Origin: Nocardioides sp. dk884
Lineage (GTDB): Bacteria > Actinomycetota > Actinomycetes > Propionibacteriales > Nocardioidaceae
Length of the DNA: 64,000 nucleotides
Assembly: GCF_009557055.1 (NCBI RefSeq)
Contig: NZ_CP045649.1
Location: 3,261,501-3,325,500, forward strand
Direction: 5' to 3'
The notes under the pieces were generated by a model. That model ran no database searches. It was not told where the DNA came from and worked only from the letters and a program-made list of their open reading frames with translations. Positions 8,163-16,711 of the stretch are shown one piece after another (the first letter of the stretch is position 1; each line of letters opens with the position of its first letter). The position numbers and the translations under genes were made by a program.

Positions 8163-8879
8163 CTAGGCGATGTTCACTGGGCGCCAGCCCTTCCCTGAGT
8201 CCATCTCGCTTTTCCAGGCTTTGGGACTGAACTCACGCGACTCAAACGCGAGCCTCTGCTGGAAGTCCACGAGCTCCCACCCATCTTCTCCCTGCGCAAC
8301 CGTGAGGAGGTTGTCACTCCAGAAGTAGTAGGGATCGTCCTCGGCGTCGCCTAGGAATGGGCACTCGACGAGTTCGACGAGGTGCACCACGAATGCTCCA
8401 CTGGAGGATTCCTGGGAGCGCACCCAGGCCTGTTCCCCGGGTGCAGTCCTGTTGCCGGGGAAGCGCCTTGAGTCCGAGATGACCTTCAAGGCCTCCTCCG
8501 GAATGTCGGCCGCGAGATGCTGCTCGAACACCTCCTGCCCCAGGCCCGCGGTCTGGTCTTCCACGGCGTGGCTCATCGTGAGCGCAAAAACCTCAGCTCC
8601 ATACCGATCCGCCGGCCCAGCAGCAGCCTCGCTCAACTCCTCGGTAGACGGCTCGGCCGGCACAGCCTCGGTGTGCACCGGGCCACCCGGATCATCGGTA
8701 CTTGGCCGCGCGAAGGGTCGGGGGTCGTGCTTGACAGGCAGCGCGCTCTCCTCCACCGAAGAACCCACGGTCGCCTCCTCCGCCGGCGTCGCACCCGGGC
8801 CCTCGCCGCTTGAGCACGCCAGGGCTGACGCAGCGGTCATGGTCAGTGCCAACCAGAGTGCGAGACGATGGGTTCGCAA
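8163..8879 (-). CDS. Predicted lipoprotein, unknown function
   Basis: A 238-residue protein that starts at a TTG (8879), chosen because GAGGAGG lies nine bases upstream. This start also gives a clean lipoprotein signal: MRTHR, a hydrophobic stretch and the lipobox ALAC with Cys22. The mature protein has an acidic, Pro-rich linker (about residues 25-85) followed by a globular domain of about 150 residues ending ...GKGWRPVNIA. No family is recognised. It should be anchored to the outer face of the membrane. It lies at the left end of the island and overlaps the promoter side of the integrase relic. The relative GC content and codon use look lower than in the core genes. Confidence 0.65.
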   Translation of the reverse strand: MRTHRLALWLALTMTAASALACSSGEGPGATPAEEATVGSSVEESALPVKHDPRPFARPSTDDPGGPVHTEAVPAEPSTEELSEAAAGPADRYGAEVFALTMSHAVEDQTAGLGQEVFEQHLAADIPEEALKVISDSRRFPGNRTAPGEQAWVRSQESSSGAFVVHLVELVECPFLGDAEDDPYYFWSDNLLTVAQGEDGWELVDFQQRLAFESREFSPKAWKSEMDSGKGWRPVNIA

Positions 8880-8939
8880 GCTACCGAACCTCCTCAGAAG
8901 GCGTCCGCAAAGACAAGAACGTACACCTTCTGTCCTTTG

Positions 8940-9110
8940 TACGCCCACGCATCCGTAGTTCGCCAGCGCGCGCTCGGGCACTCGAAGGCGACCACCACGC
9001 TCAACACGTACGCGCACCTCTGTCCCATCGCCGAGGACCGCACGCGGGCTGCAGCGGAATCGATCATGATGGCGTCGCGGGGCGATAGCCCGTGGGCTCC
9101 GTGCAGGTAG
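8940..9110 (+). pseudogene. Relic of a second tyrosine recombinase (C-terminal end only)
   Basis: The frame reads VVRQRALGHSKATTTLNTY and then AHLCPIAEDR, a close match to RALGHAKSTTTLTTYAHLWP at the C-terminus of the integrase at 16712-17808, including the catalytic Tyr. Nothing upstream in any frame encodes the remaining catalytic core: the Arg and HxxR boxes are missing. It is therefore a terminal fragment left by an earlier integration or by recombination between integrase genes. The frame ends at a TGA at 9108-9110. Confidence 0.75.
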
Positions 9111-9127
9111 CCGGGCCGCGACGTCCC

Positions 9128-10354
9128 TCAGCCAGCAGCGAAGCGACGCCGCCCGGCCCGTTCAGCAAAGGCGTCCAACACCTCGACGACCTCGCCGGCC
9201 ACCCACACGCGGTTACGGCGGAAGTTGTTGGCGGGGGCCAGCACCTCGGCGGCGACCATCTGGTCGATGGCGGTCTGCGCGGCGGGCTTGGAGATACCCA
9301 ACCACTCGGCCAGCCGGTTCACCGTGACGGCGGGCTGGCTCATCACCAGTGGCAGCGCCCGCCACACAGACGCATCCGAGCGCGCCTTCACCCGTCCTGC
9401 CCAGTCCTCACGGATCGCCACCAGTTCTCGGACCAGAACCTCCCCGTTGCCGATCGCTGCGAAGGCAGCCCGCGAGAAGGCGCTGACGGTCGGATCCAGC
9501 TCGCCCGACCGGTAGGCGGTCAGGGCGTCGTAGTAGCCCTCCACCTCGCTCAGCAGGCCAGCGGAGACCGGCACGGTGATCCGTTGGGTGATTCCGTACG
9601 AGCGCAGCATCGCCTGCACCAAGGCACGGCCGGTACGTCCGTTTCCGTCGGTGAACGGGTGGATGGTCTCGAACTGCGCGTGGGCGACGGCCACCTGCAG
9701 GAACGGCTCGATGTCGACACGGCGGGTGAACGCCACCAGATCGTCGATCAGGCTCGGGACGCGATCGGCCCGCGGCGCAACGAACGACGCGGTGTGCGGC
9801 GAAGATCCCTTCGCGCCGATCCAGACCGGCTCGGAGCGAAACGCACCAGCGTGAGCAGGGTCGCTGTCGTGCAGCAGTGCCGACTGGACGTCGATGATGG
9901 TCTCCGCGCTGATCTGGTCGGACAGCGCGACAGCCTTCTCCATCGCGGCGGCGTTCGCGGCGACCAGATCAGCATTCGGGCGGTCGGACTCACCGATGCT
10001 GGCCATTGCCAGGGCCCTGGCCCCGGCGGTGATCTGCTCGATCTGCGAGCTCGACGCCGACTCCGTGCGCAGCAACACCGCGGCCAACGGACTGACCTCT
10101 TCCCCACCCAGCGCGCTCGCCATGGAGGCGTCGAAACGGGTCAGCGCGTTTGCCGCCTCAGCAGCTTCGGCCGCCGCTTCGGGAGAGACGACCAGGGCCA
10201 GCTCGGCGATCCTCGGCGGTACGGAAGCGGTGTATGGCCCGCGACTGCGCAGCCGCTCTCTGCGCGACATCTGCCTGGCCTCGTCCGGTGATGGCGCGGA
10301 CCACTCCACCTGCTCAGAAGAGCAGGCCCAAGGGTTCGACGCAACGGGGGGCAT
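9128..10354 (-). CDS. Fic/DOC family protein (putative AMP-transferase) with winged helix
   Basis: A 408-residue Fic protein. Residues 40-120 form the helical Fic N-domain with an inhibitory-helix-like segment SSSQIEQ (Ser102 to Glu106). The active-site loop HPFTDGNGRTGR starts at His232. The C-terminal ~90 residues include a winged-helix segment (VNRLAEWLGISKPAAQTA). Fic enzymes move AMP or other phosphates from nucleotides to target hydroxyls; this layout matches class II, where the helix carrying (S/T)xxxE(G/N) blocks ATP binding. Here the residue after Glu is Gln, not Gly or Asn. The target is unknown. It is cargo of the island and transcribed alone. Confidence 0.88.
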   Translation of the reverse strand: MPPVASNPWACSSEQVEWSAPSPDEARQMSRRERLRSRGPYTASVPPRIAELALVVSPEAAAEAAEAANALTRFDASMASALGGEEVSPLAAVLLRTESASSSQIEQITAGARALAMASIGESDRPNADLVAANAAAMEKAVALSDQISAETIIDVQSALLHDSDPAHAGAFRSEPVWIGAKGSSPHTASFVAPRADRVPSLIDDLVAFTRRVDIEPFLQVAVAHAQFETIHPFTDGNGRTGRALVQAMLRSYGITQRITVPVSAGLLSEVEGYYDALTAYRSGELDPTVSAFSRAAFAAIGNGEVLVRELVAIREDWAGRVKARSDASVWRALPLVMSQPAVTVNRLAEWLGISKPAAQTAIDQMVAAEVLAPANNFRRNRVWVAGEVVEVLDAFAERAGRRRFAAG

Positions 10355-10362
10355 GCAGCGAT

Positions 10363-10387
10363 CTTAACCAAGGATCAGCGCTTAACC
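10363..10387 (-). promoter_or_regulatory. Direct repeats in front of the fic gene
   Basis: CTTAACC occurs at 10363-10369 and 10381-10387, 18 bp apart, within an AT-rich patch starting nine bases upstream of the fic ATG. It overlaps the expected promoter and leader and could bind a regulator, possibly the winged-helix part of the Fic protein itself. This is inference from position. Confidence 0.35.
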
Positions 10388-10719
10388 TTTAACAAGAGGC
10401 ATCCTAAGTCAGGCTTTTCCGAACACCCTTGGTGAAGGGCCCAGCCACCTCAGGCTCTGGGCGGCTCGAGTCCACAGCCGGAAGGGGCGCGCCACGCAGA
10501 GCGGGTCCTTGGCGGCGACGGAACCCATCTGGCACCGGCACCGTTTGACGGTCGTGACTTCGCGCGTCGACTATTCCGTTTGCTTCTTTGGCTTCATCAA
10601 CGGCCGGGGCGCCCAGGGCCATTGACAAGGCGCTGCACGTCCACTTCTTCTGGAAGGAGTCCAACGACGACGAGAACGAGGGCTCTGCCGCCCGATCGTC
10701 GCCTCGGAGGTTCATCCGT
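10388..10719. other. Gene-poor stretch inside the island
   Basis: About 330 bp with no supported gene. Short open frames are present on both strands but lack ribosome sites and recognisable motifs. The left end probably holds the rest of the fic promoter. Confidence 0.4.
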
Positions 10720-10757
10720 ACGTCGACCCGGCTCGTCCCGACGAGCCGGGTCGACGT
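10720..10757 (-). terminator. Long perfect hairpin at the 3' end of the small membrane protein gene
   Basis: Arms at 10720-10737 and 10740-10757 pair perfectly over 18 bp with a two-base centre. It lies eight bases after the stop of the minus-strand gene at 10765-11046. There is no clear U-run, but the position fits a terminator. Confidence 0.65.
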
Positions 10758-10764
10758 GTCTAGG

Positions 10765-11046
10765 TCACCCGCGCCGGGTCAGGAGCCAGACGCGGGCGCG
10801 CTGCAGCCAGGGCAACTCGCCGAACACGATGGTCGGCACGGCAACCGTCGCCAGTACGAACGTGCGCAGGACCGTGTTGGCGTCGCTTAGCCACGGGCCG
10901 AGGACCAGCGACAGTACGGTCAGGGTCGGGAAGACCGCCAGCCAGATCATGACGGCCATCTGCGGCCGGGTGGGCGGACCGACCGGCGCGGGTGCGGTCG
11001 CTCGGACGTGGCTGGTGTCGGCCTGGCTTTGGGTGATGGTGCTCAT
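10765..11046 (-). CDS. Small two-helix membrane protein
   Basis: A 93-residue protein started at the ATG with AAGGAGA five bases upstream. A polar N-terminus (residues 1-28) is followed by two membrane helices (about 30-50, beginning MAVMIWLAVFPTLTVL, and 60-78) and a short basic end (LQRARVWLLTRRG). It resembles the small membrane segment found attached to, or next to, antibiotic-biosynthesis-monooxygenase-like proteins, but that likeness is from memory only. It is divergent from an XRE/MmyB regulator, which suggests control by that regulator. Confidence 0.65.
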   Translation of the reverse strand: MSTITQSQADTSHVRATAPAPVGPPTRPQMAVMIWLAVFPTLTVLSLVLGPWLSDANTVLRTFVLATVAVPTIVFGELPWLQRARVWLLTRRG

Positions 11047-11082
11047 CGACTTCTCCTTGGGGTGATGACGGGGTGTCGAGCA

Positions 11083-11109
11083 ACCACGGTGGTAGCGCAT
11101 GACCATGCG
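11083..11109. promoter_or_regulatory. Two palindromes in the divergent promoter region
   Basis: ACCAC-G-GTGGT spans 11083-11093 and CGCATG-AC-CATGCG spans 11096-11109. They are adjacent, lie between the divergent starts at 11046 and 11180, and would suit a dimeric helix-turn-helix repressor such as the XRE/MmyB protein encoded next door. Confidence 0.45.
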
Positions 11110-11179
11110 GAGAAGGCACAGCTCAACCGGGGACTGGCGGTCCCTGTCTGAACCATCGCCGGCGACGCATGATGGGGGC

Positions 11180-12028
11180 ATGATCGACCGTGCCGGCCTG
11201 GCCGACTTCCTCCGCCGGCGCCGCGACGCCCTGCGCCCCGAGGACGTCGGGCTGCCGCCGGGCTTCCGGCGCCGCGCGCCGGGACTGCGCCGCGAGGAGG
11301 TCGCGCAGCTGGCCGGGATGTCGACTGACTACTACGCCCGGCTGGAGCAGCAGCGTGGCGCGCACCCGTCGGCGCAGATCGTGGCGTCGCTGGCCCGAGC
11401 GCTGCGCCTGGAGCTCGACGAGCGCGACCACCTCTACCACCTCGCCGACCTCACGCCCCCGGCGCGGCGGGCGGGGCGGCACATCGGTCCCGGCCTGCTC
11501 GCCCTCGCCGACAGGCTCACCGACGTGCCGCTCGTCATCGCCACCGACGTCGACGAGGTGCTCTGGCAGAACACCCTCGCCGACGCGGTGCTCGGTCACC
11601 GAGAGCCCGGGACGGGTCGCGAAAGCAACATCACCTGGCGCTGGTTCGCGGTCCCCGGGAGCCGGGACCGCTTCCCCGGGGAGCACTGGTCGACCCATTC
11701 CGCCGCCCACGTCGCCGACCTCCGGGCGACCCACGCCAGGAGAGCCGGCGACCCCGACGTCGTCGAGCTAGTCAACGACCTGCTCGAGCGGAGCGCGGAG
11801 TTCCGCAGGCTCTGGGAGCGGCACGAAGTTGCTGTACGTCGACACGCGCTCAAGTCGATCGTGCACCCGGAGGTCGGGCTTCTCGAGCTGACCTGCGAGA
11901 TCCTCTTCACGCCCGAGGAGGACCTGCGGATTCGTGCGTTCCTGCCGGTCGAGGGCACCGATGCCCGGGAGAAGCTCGAGCTTCTCCGAGTGATCGGCAC
12001 GCAGAGTTTCGAGCAGAGCGGCACCTGA
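11180..12028 (+). CDS. XRE-family regulator with MmyB-like ligand domain
   Basis: A 282-residue protein. The N-terminal helix-turn-helix (about residues 5-70) includes LADFLRRRRDAL, RREEVAQLAGMSTDYYARLEQ and the ALRL.LDERDHLYHLA region typical of this family. The C-terminal MmyB-like domain (about 105-275) is a PAS-like ligand pocket with LVIATDVDEVLWQNTLADAVLG and an ending near FTPEEDLRIRAFLPVEGT. The ATG at 11180 was preferred over an earlier frame start because family members begin close to it. Family members often repress a divergent neighbour; here that is the small membrane protein. Confidence 0.88.
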   Translation: MIDRAGLADFLRRRRDALRPEDVGLPPGFRRRAPGLRREEVAQLAGMSTDYYARLEQQRGAHPSAQIVASLARALRLELDERDHLYHLADLTPPARRAGRHIGPGLLALADRLTDVPLVIATDVDEVLWQNTLADAVLGHREPGTGRESNITWRWFAVPGSRDRFPGEHWSTHSAAHVADLRATHARRAGDPDVVELVNDLLERSAEFRRLWERHEVAVRRHALKSIVHPEVGLLELTCEILFTPEEDLRIRAFLPVEGTDAREKLELLRVIGTQSFEQSGT

Positions 12029-12393
12029 CGCAGGCGCCCTCGGTGCGCGACTGCCGACGATCCTCGACGGTTGTGGCTCTCATTTAGCCTGCGTGACCCG
12101 GGCGTCGCCCACATCGACGAAGACAGGCCGAGTCGTCATGGGGATGGACCCGCACAAGCGGTCGGCGACGATCGAGGGGGACTGCTGCACGAGCGCGCAA
12201 GCCAGTAGTTGCTTGGCTCGGGAATCGTCGTCCGCTTCGCGGCGGATAGACGCAGCTGGACGCGGGCGTCCGGGTGACCTTCGGCCCACAGCCCGGGTCG
12301 GCTACGCAGGGTCGAGCCGCGTCGATCACGCAGCATCTGGGTGGTCGTGAGTGGTGAGGGCCCAGTGTCGGTGGTGGCTGTTTGACTGTTCTC
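12029..12393. other. Gene-poor stretch inside the island
   Basis: About 365 bp without a supported gene between the XRE/MmyB regulator and the HNH gene. Small frames at 12080-12395 (minus) and 12093-12350 (plus) overlap each other and show no family features. No clear repeat or hairpin was found. Confidence 0.4.
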
Positions 12394-13707
12394 ATGCAGG
12401 CGGACCCGGTGTGGGATGAGATGTCGGAGGACGAGGTCCTCGACTTCGCCGGCGCCTGCGCCGAGACCGCACAGCGGGCCGAGGTCGACCTGCTGCACGC
12501 GGCTTACCAGTGGGCGGTGATGCACTGCGCGCAGCGGTTGGACCCCCTCGAGGCCGCCAAGCCCGGCCGGGAGAACGCGCGGCGGCTGGGCGGTGCCGGC
12601 GTGTCTGAGGTGAGCGAGTTCGCTGCCGCGGAGCTCGGCGCGCGGATCGGGCGCTCTCCTTACGCCGCCGCGCGGCTGATCGCCGACGCCCAGGACCTGC
12701 ACCACCGTCACCCGCGGCTATGGGAGAGGGTGCAGGCCGGCGAGGTACGCGCGTCGTACGCCCGTCACGTCGTGACCCGGACCCGCGACCTCAGCGTCGA
12801 GCAGGCGGCCTACGTCGACGCGGCGGTGGTCGAGTCCGCCGACGGGCGGATCACCTGGTCCCGGTTCGAGGCGCTGGTCGAGGGCAAGGTCGCCCAAGCG
12901 GCGCCCGAGGTCGCGCGGGAGAAGGAGGAGCGGGCCGCGAAGGCGCGGTTCGCCAAGAAGCTGCGCGGTGAGGCGCACGGGATGGCCTCGTTCATGATCC
13001 GCGCCGACCTCGCCACGATCGAGGCGATCGACGCGGCCGTGAGTGCCAAGGCCACCCGCATCGCGCAGGCCCAGCCCGACGCGCCGCACCGGCAGACCGA
13101 CGACGAGCGACGGGTGTACGCCGTGCTGCTGCTGGCCACCGGCGCAGAGCCCGCCGCCGACCCGGCCGACCTGGTCCCCGACGTCCACCTCGTCGTGCAC
13201 GTCTACCACGGCCCGGACCGCGAGGGCATCGCCCGGATCGAGGGCCACGGTCCGGTCACGGAGGAGTGGGTGCGCGAGGTGCTCGGGCCGCGGGCCCGCT
13301 TCCGGATCAGACCCGTGCTCGACCTCGCCGGTCAGGCGCCCGTGGACGGCTATGAGATCCCGGAGCGACATCGCCAGGCCGTGCATCTGATGACGCCGGC
13401 CGACACCTTCCCCTTCGCCTCCTGCACGAGCACCTCGATGCAGGTCGATCACACCATCGCCCACGATGACGGCGGTGCGACAGGCGTGGGCAACTACGGG
13501 CCGATGACCACCTTCCACCATCGGATCAAGACCCACGGCCGGTGGCAGGTCCAGCAACCCTTCCCGGGCATCTACGTGTGGCGCGACCCCCACGGCGCCC
13601 TCTTCCTCGTCGACCACACCGGCACCCGCCGGATCCCGACCCGATTCACCGAGCCGGTGGCCGTCGAGCTCTGGCACTCCCCGATCAAGATCGAGTACGC
13701 CGCTTGA
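12394..13707 (+). CDS. DUF222 domain protein with C-terminal HNH endonuclease motif
   Basis: A protein of 437 residues from the ATG at 12394, or 441 from an in-frame TTG at 12382. The long helical DUF222 part (about residues 10-300) includes RIGRSPYAAARLIADAQDL and a VRASYARHVV segment. It is followed by an HNH-like motif with QVDHTIAHDDGG and NYGPMTTFHHRIKTHG, the His and Asn metal ligands. These proteins (also called 13E12 repeat family) are common and multi-copy in actinobacteria, often in variable regions, and are presumed nucleases of unknown purpose. It stands alone here within the island. Confidence 0.85.
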   Translation: MQADPVWDEMSEDEVLDFAGACAETAQRAEVDLLHAAYQWAVMHCAQRLDPLEAAKPGRENARRLGGAGVSEVSEFAAAELGARIGRSPYAAARLIADAQDLHHRHPRLWERVQAGEVRASYARHVVTRTRDLSVEQAAYVDAAVVESADGRITWSRFEALVEGKVAQAAPEVAREKEERAAKARFAKKLRGEAHGMASFMIRADLATIEAIDAAVSAKATRIAQAQPDAPHRQTDDERRVYAVLLLATGAEPAADPADLVPDVHLVVHVYHGPDREGIARIEGHGPVTEEWVREVLGPRARFRIRPVLDLAGQAPVDGYEIPERHRQAVHLMTPADTFPFASCTSTSMQVDHTIAHDDGGATGVGNYGPMTTFHHRIKTHGRWQVQQPFPGIYVWRDPHGALFLVDHTGTRRIPTRFTEPVAVELWHSPIKIEYAA

Positions 13708-13935
13708 CCACACGCAGCAGACGCGGCTACTCGTGAGCGGCGAGCCTAGGTGGGACGGTTCCGCGCTCGAATCTCCCATCGCCTGGGGGTGCGGATTCAG
13801 TCGCTACTACGACCCTGCAACTGCCACGGCCTGGCGTGACGCCTTGACGCGCTGAGCTGCGACCAGGGAACGTCTTCAGGTTGGCGGTTCGGGCTGCCGG
13901 GGCCCACGAGGATGCCGCAATAGGGACACACCCAG

Positions 13936-14631
13936 TTAGGTGCACTCCTCGTCAAAGTCCGCAATGTCGGGCCCGCAGGCAGTCAAGAGCTGCTGGATGT
14001 GCAGCGTCATCGGGGCGCCGTCGGCCTGGTAGTCGACGTACAGGTCGGACACCTGCGCGCCACCTCGGTCGGCCGTGAGGGTGACCACCAGCTCCTCGAA
14101 GCCGAACTCGATGGGTTCGCTGCCGCAACTGTGGCTGACGGGTACACCGGAGACCCCCTCTTCGAAGGACCCGCGCAGTGGCACCTTCACGTAGGGCTCA
14201 TCGAAATTGGGAGGGCTGCCTGCGCCCATGGCAAACGGGTAGTAGGAGTCTTTGACCCGGGCGGTTCCCCGCGCGAAGTCCGCCCGGGTCACTGTACGAA
14301 TCCAAGCCGAGACCTCGAGGGGTTCGACGGGCGCTGTGAACCGGACGTCTTCCAAGACGATGTCGATGTCTTCCTCGGTGGAGCAGAGAAGGAAGGTGCC
14401 CCAGCTGGCGGCCCACGGTTGATTACCAGGGGGGCTGAAGAGCGACTTGCCGCCGACGCTGCTGCTTGCCGACAGCGGTCCGCTGCCGTCAACATGCACG
14501 GGCCTCTCGGTCGTAGCTCCTTCGGACTCCTGACTCGAACACGAGGTTGTAGCAGCGACGACACCCAGGAGCGCAGCGGAGACCGCTGCGCCCCTGAGTC
14601 GCCGGCGAATGATTACCCGCGGATTAGGCAT
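13936..14631 (-). CDS. Predicted lipoprotein, second gene of a secreted cassette
   Basis: A 231-residue protein starting at the ATG at 14631, eight bases inside the end of the upstream gene. The signal is RRRLRG, a hydrophobic segment and TTSC, a weak lipobox, so it may be lipid-anchored through that Cys. The mature region is beta-rich with few helices and Cys residues at LLCSTEE, SHSCGS, TACGPD and EECT that could form disulfides outside the cell. No family is recognised. The overlap with the upstream secreted protein suggests that the two are made together and act at the cell surface. Confidence 0.65.
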   Translation of the reverse strand: MPNPRVIIRRRLRGAAVSAALLGVVAATTSCSSQESEGATTERPVHVDGSGPLSASSSVGGKSLFSPPGNQPWAASWGTFLLCSTEEDIDIVLEDVRFTAPVEPLEVSAWIRTVTRADFARGTARVKDSYYPFAMGAGSPPNFDEPYVKVPLRGSFEEGVSGVPVSHSCGSEPIEFGFEELVVTLTADRGGAQVSDLYVDYQADGAPMTLHIQQLLTACGPDIADFDEECT

Positions 14632-15934
14632 TCCTGAGACGCTCCATGACTTTCCCGGCCCTGTCCGGGATGTCGTTGCTGCCACACAGCCACCGGCCGG
14701 CAGTGATGCTGTATGTCAGACGCGCCTCTTCGTTGTATGCCCGCGTTGAGCTCAGGTCGATCCCAATGATGCCCTTGAACTTCACGCCGGCCGAGTACGT
14801 GTAGGAGTTCGCGCCGGCGAGTTCCCGGTGCCAATTACCATCGCTGGTGAATCTCACGCACTTGCCCCAATCGGGACGGGTCACGCCACTGGTGTTCTCG
14901 CCAGCCTTACCGGTATAGCCCGTCGGCCTCCAGTAGACGACGTCGGGTTCGTCGCAGGGCTTCTGGGTGAAGTAGGAGAACACCTTCGTGTACTCCACGC
15001 CGACCCGGTAGCTACGGGCGTACGTCTTCATAGTCCAGTCGAACCCCGAGCTGCGAGAGGTGGTCGCTGCCCCGGAGGTCCCGAAGTCCCAACCGGATCC
15101 TGCGGTAGCAGCCGCCACTCCGAAGCTTGCGACGAGCGAGTCCGTCGACTTCACCCTGTGGGCCATCCGGGACCCATTGCCGCCGATGGGATAGGCGGTA
15201 CCGATCGTGGCCGTCCGCTTACGCGTCCGACCGGTGTAGGCGCCGTAGCAGACCACCTGGTCCGGAGTGCCAGCCACGGCCCGCTCGGGGACGCTGACCG
15301 GATCGCCAAGACCGTCGTCTCCTGTCCCATCGGTCTCGTCGTCAACGAGCGTGGACCCGTCCCCCACCTCAGCCACGTCGAGAGCTACTGGTTCTTGATC
15401 TTCCGCAGCCTGGGTGCTGAGCATGGCGATGTCCTCACCGATGGAGAACGGCTGAACCTTCGCACTGCGGAGAGCCTTCGATGTCACGGCCACGGTGGGT
15501 GCAAGCGGGTCTACCCACTGCATCGTCCCATCGCTGGCGAGGACGGCCCGCACCGAGCCTGTGCCCGCGCCCTGAGCATTTCCCGCCTGGTCGAACGTGA
15601 CGACTTGAAGAGTCGCTAAGCCGTCCTCGGTGAGGGTGTTGTCCGGCAGCGTCTCGGGAGCGATGCGCACTGAGTAGGTGTCACCGTCCACGGTGATGCT
15701 CGAGTCCGGCAACCAGTAGATCGGCGCCGCAGCCTTGGACCCGCCCATGACTTCCCGGTCGACATACACCGCGACACGGTCGACGCCGGAGTCCGGAAGA
15801 CTCCCGGCGATAGCGAGGGGCGCCGCATCTACGGCCCCTGCTTGCGGAACGAGAGAGACGAAGCTCCCGACCAGAGCAGCGACCGCAGCCGCCGCCAAAG
15901 AAGTCTGCAATCGTGTGTTGCGGGCGTGAACCAT
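14624..15934 (-). CDS. Large secreted protein, first gene of a secreted cassette
   Basis: A 436-residue exported protein. The start at 15934 (MVHARNTRL) has a purine-rich stretch upstream; a start four codons earlier is possible. A signal peptide (about residues 1-34, ending QAGA) is followed by a ~110-residue domain (residues 35-150), an acidic linker (DDETDGTGDDGLGD) and a C-terminal region rich in alternating Ser/Thr/Gly and aromatic residues. That region has paired segments VASFGVAAATAGSGWDFG and TYSAGVKFKGIIGIDLSST, with Cys residues that could pair. Alternating polar and small residues suggest amphipathic beta-hairpins. No family is named. GC content is lower than in the neighbouring core genes. 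Confidence 0.65.
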   Translation of the reverse strand: MVHARNTRLQTSLAAAAVAALVGSFVSLVPQAGAVDAAPLAIAGSLPDSGVDRVAVYVDREVMGGSKAAAPIYWLPDSSITVDGDTYSVRIAPETLPDNTLTEDGLATLQVVTFDQAGNAQGAGTGSVRAVLASDGTMQWVDPLAPTVAVTSKALRSAKVQPFSIGEDIAMLSTQAAEDQEPVALDVAEVGDGSTLVDDETDGTGDDGLGDPVSVPERAVAGTPDQVVCYGAYTGRTRKRTATIGTAYPIGGNGSRMAHRVKSTDSLVASFGVAAATAGSGWDFGTSGAATTSRSSGFDWTMKTYARSYRVGVEYTKVFSYFTQKPCDEPDVVYWRPTGYTGKAGENTSGVTRPDWGKCVRFTSDGNWHRELAGANSYTYSAGVKFKGIIGIDLSSTRAYNEEARLTYSITAGRWLCGSNDIPDRAGKVMERLRNA

Positions 15935-16677
15935 GGTCCACCACATCCATTTATGTTATGGAAATCTCTCTCCGAGAAGTATTGATTTGTAGGTTCACAC
16001 CGGACGTGGGCCTTCGTCCATACGCTGATCCGGGTATTCAGCCAGCTACCCAACTCGGTCGTTTCGTCCCCAGCGGCGTGCGGCGTGCGCCGAACAAGTC
16101 GGAGGGGGATCAGTAGACGCGGATTCTTCGAGCCCGTCAATGGCGGTGCCACGTGCTCGACTTCCGCCGCTGGGCGCATCAGGGCCGGACGAACACCTCG
16201 CCGGCGTCGCCGCGCAGGCGCCACCGCCCGCCGCTGATCGCGTCGGACGCAACGAGCCTGCAAGCCGAGACCGACGCGAGGGCACGAAGTGCATCTGCGT
16301 AGCCCAGGTCACTATCCGAGAACACTTGCCCGCCTGCGGCTTCACTGCCGGCATCACGTGGCAGTTCAGGACGGGCATGTCTTCTCCGAGGCCCTCGAGC
16401 CGCAGTTGAACGTAGTCGTGAACGTCCCAGAGGGTCGGCTGGTCCTGACTCTTGTTGTCGTGTCGCATGGCGTCGCGTCTCTCTCAGGCGGTGGCGGTTA
16501 CGGCTCGTCAGTCACCAAGGGGCCGCGAGCGTGCCCTGGCGATCACGTCGCCCCAGCCAGGGGCGCGTGTCCGGGCCGCGACGGCGAGGGACCACGACCG
16601 ATGGGATGGGACCAGTCGTCGACCTCGACCGTCGTCGTAGGACGCAGTTACCGTGATGGGTCTCGGAGAGGAAGGCT
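15935..16677. other. Region between the secreted cassette and the integrase
   Basis: About 740 bp without an intact gene. The first ~60 bp are AT-rich and probably hold the promoter of the secreted cassette. The middle carries a possible broken minus-strand gene (16179-16468). The right end holds GAGAGGAAGG, a good ribosome site in front of a 13-codon frame (16678-16719) that overlaps the integrase start. Confidence 0.5.
16179..16468 (-). pseudogene. Possible small frameshifted gene
   Basis: From an ATG at 16468, with GAGAGAGA upstream, a protein-like frame reads MRHDNKSQDQPTLWDVHDYV and continues through a QLRLEGLGED segment. Further on, a different frame reads DSDLGYADALRALASVSA and GGRWRLRGDAGEVFVRP before a stop at 16179-16181. 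Both halves look coding and the span is not a multiple of three, so a single indel would join them. No family is recognised, and chance in GC-rich DNA cannot be excluded. Confidence 0.3.
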
Positions 16678-16711
16678 ATGGCGTCCATCGAGCAGCAGTC
16701 CGGGGTTCCCG

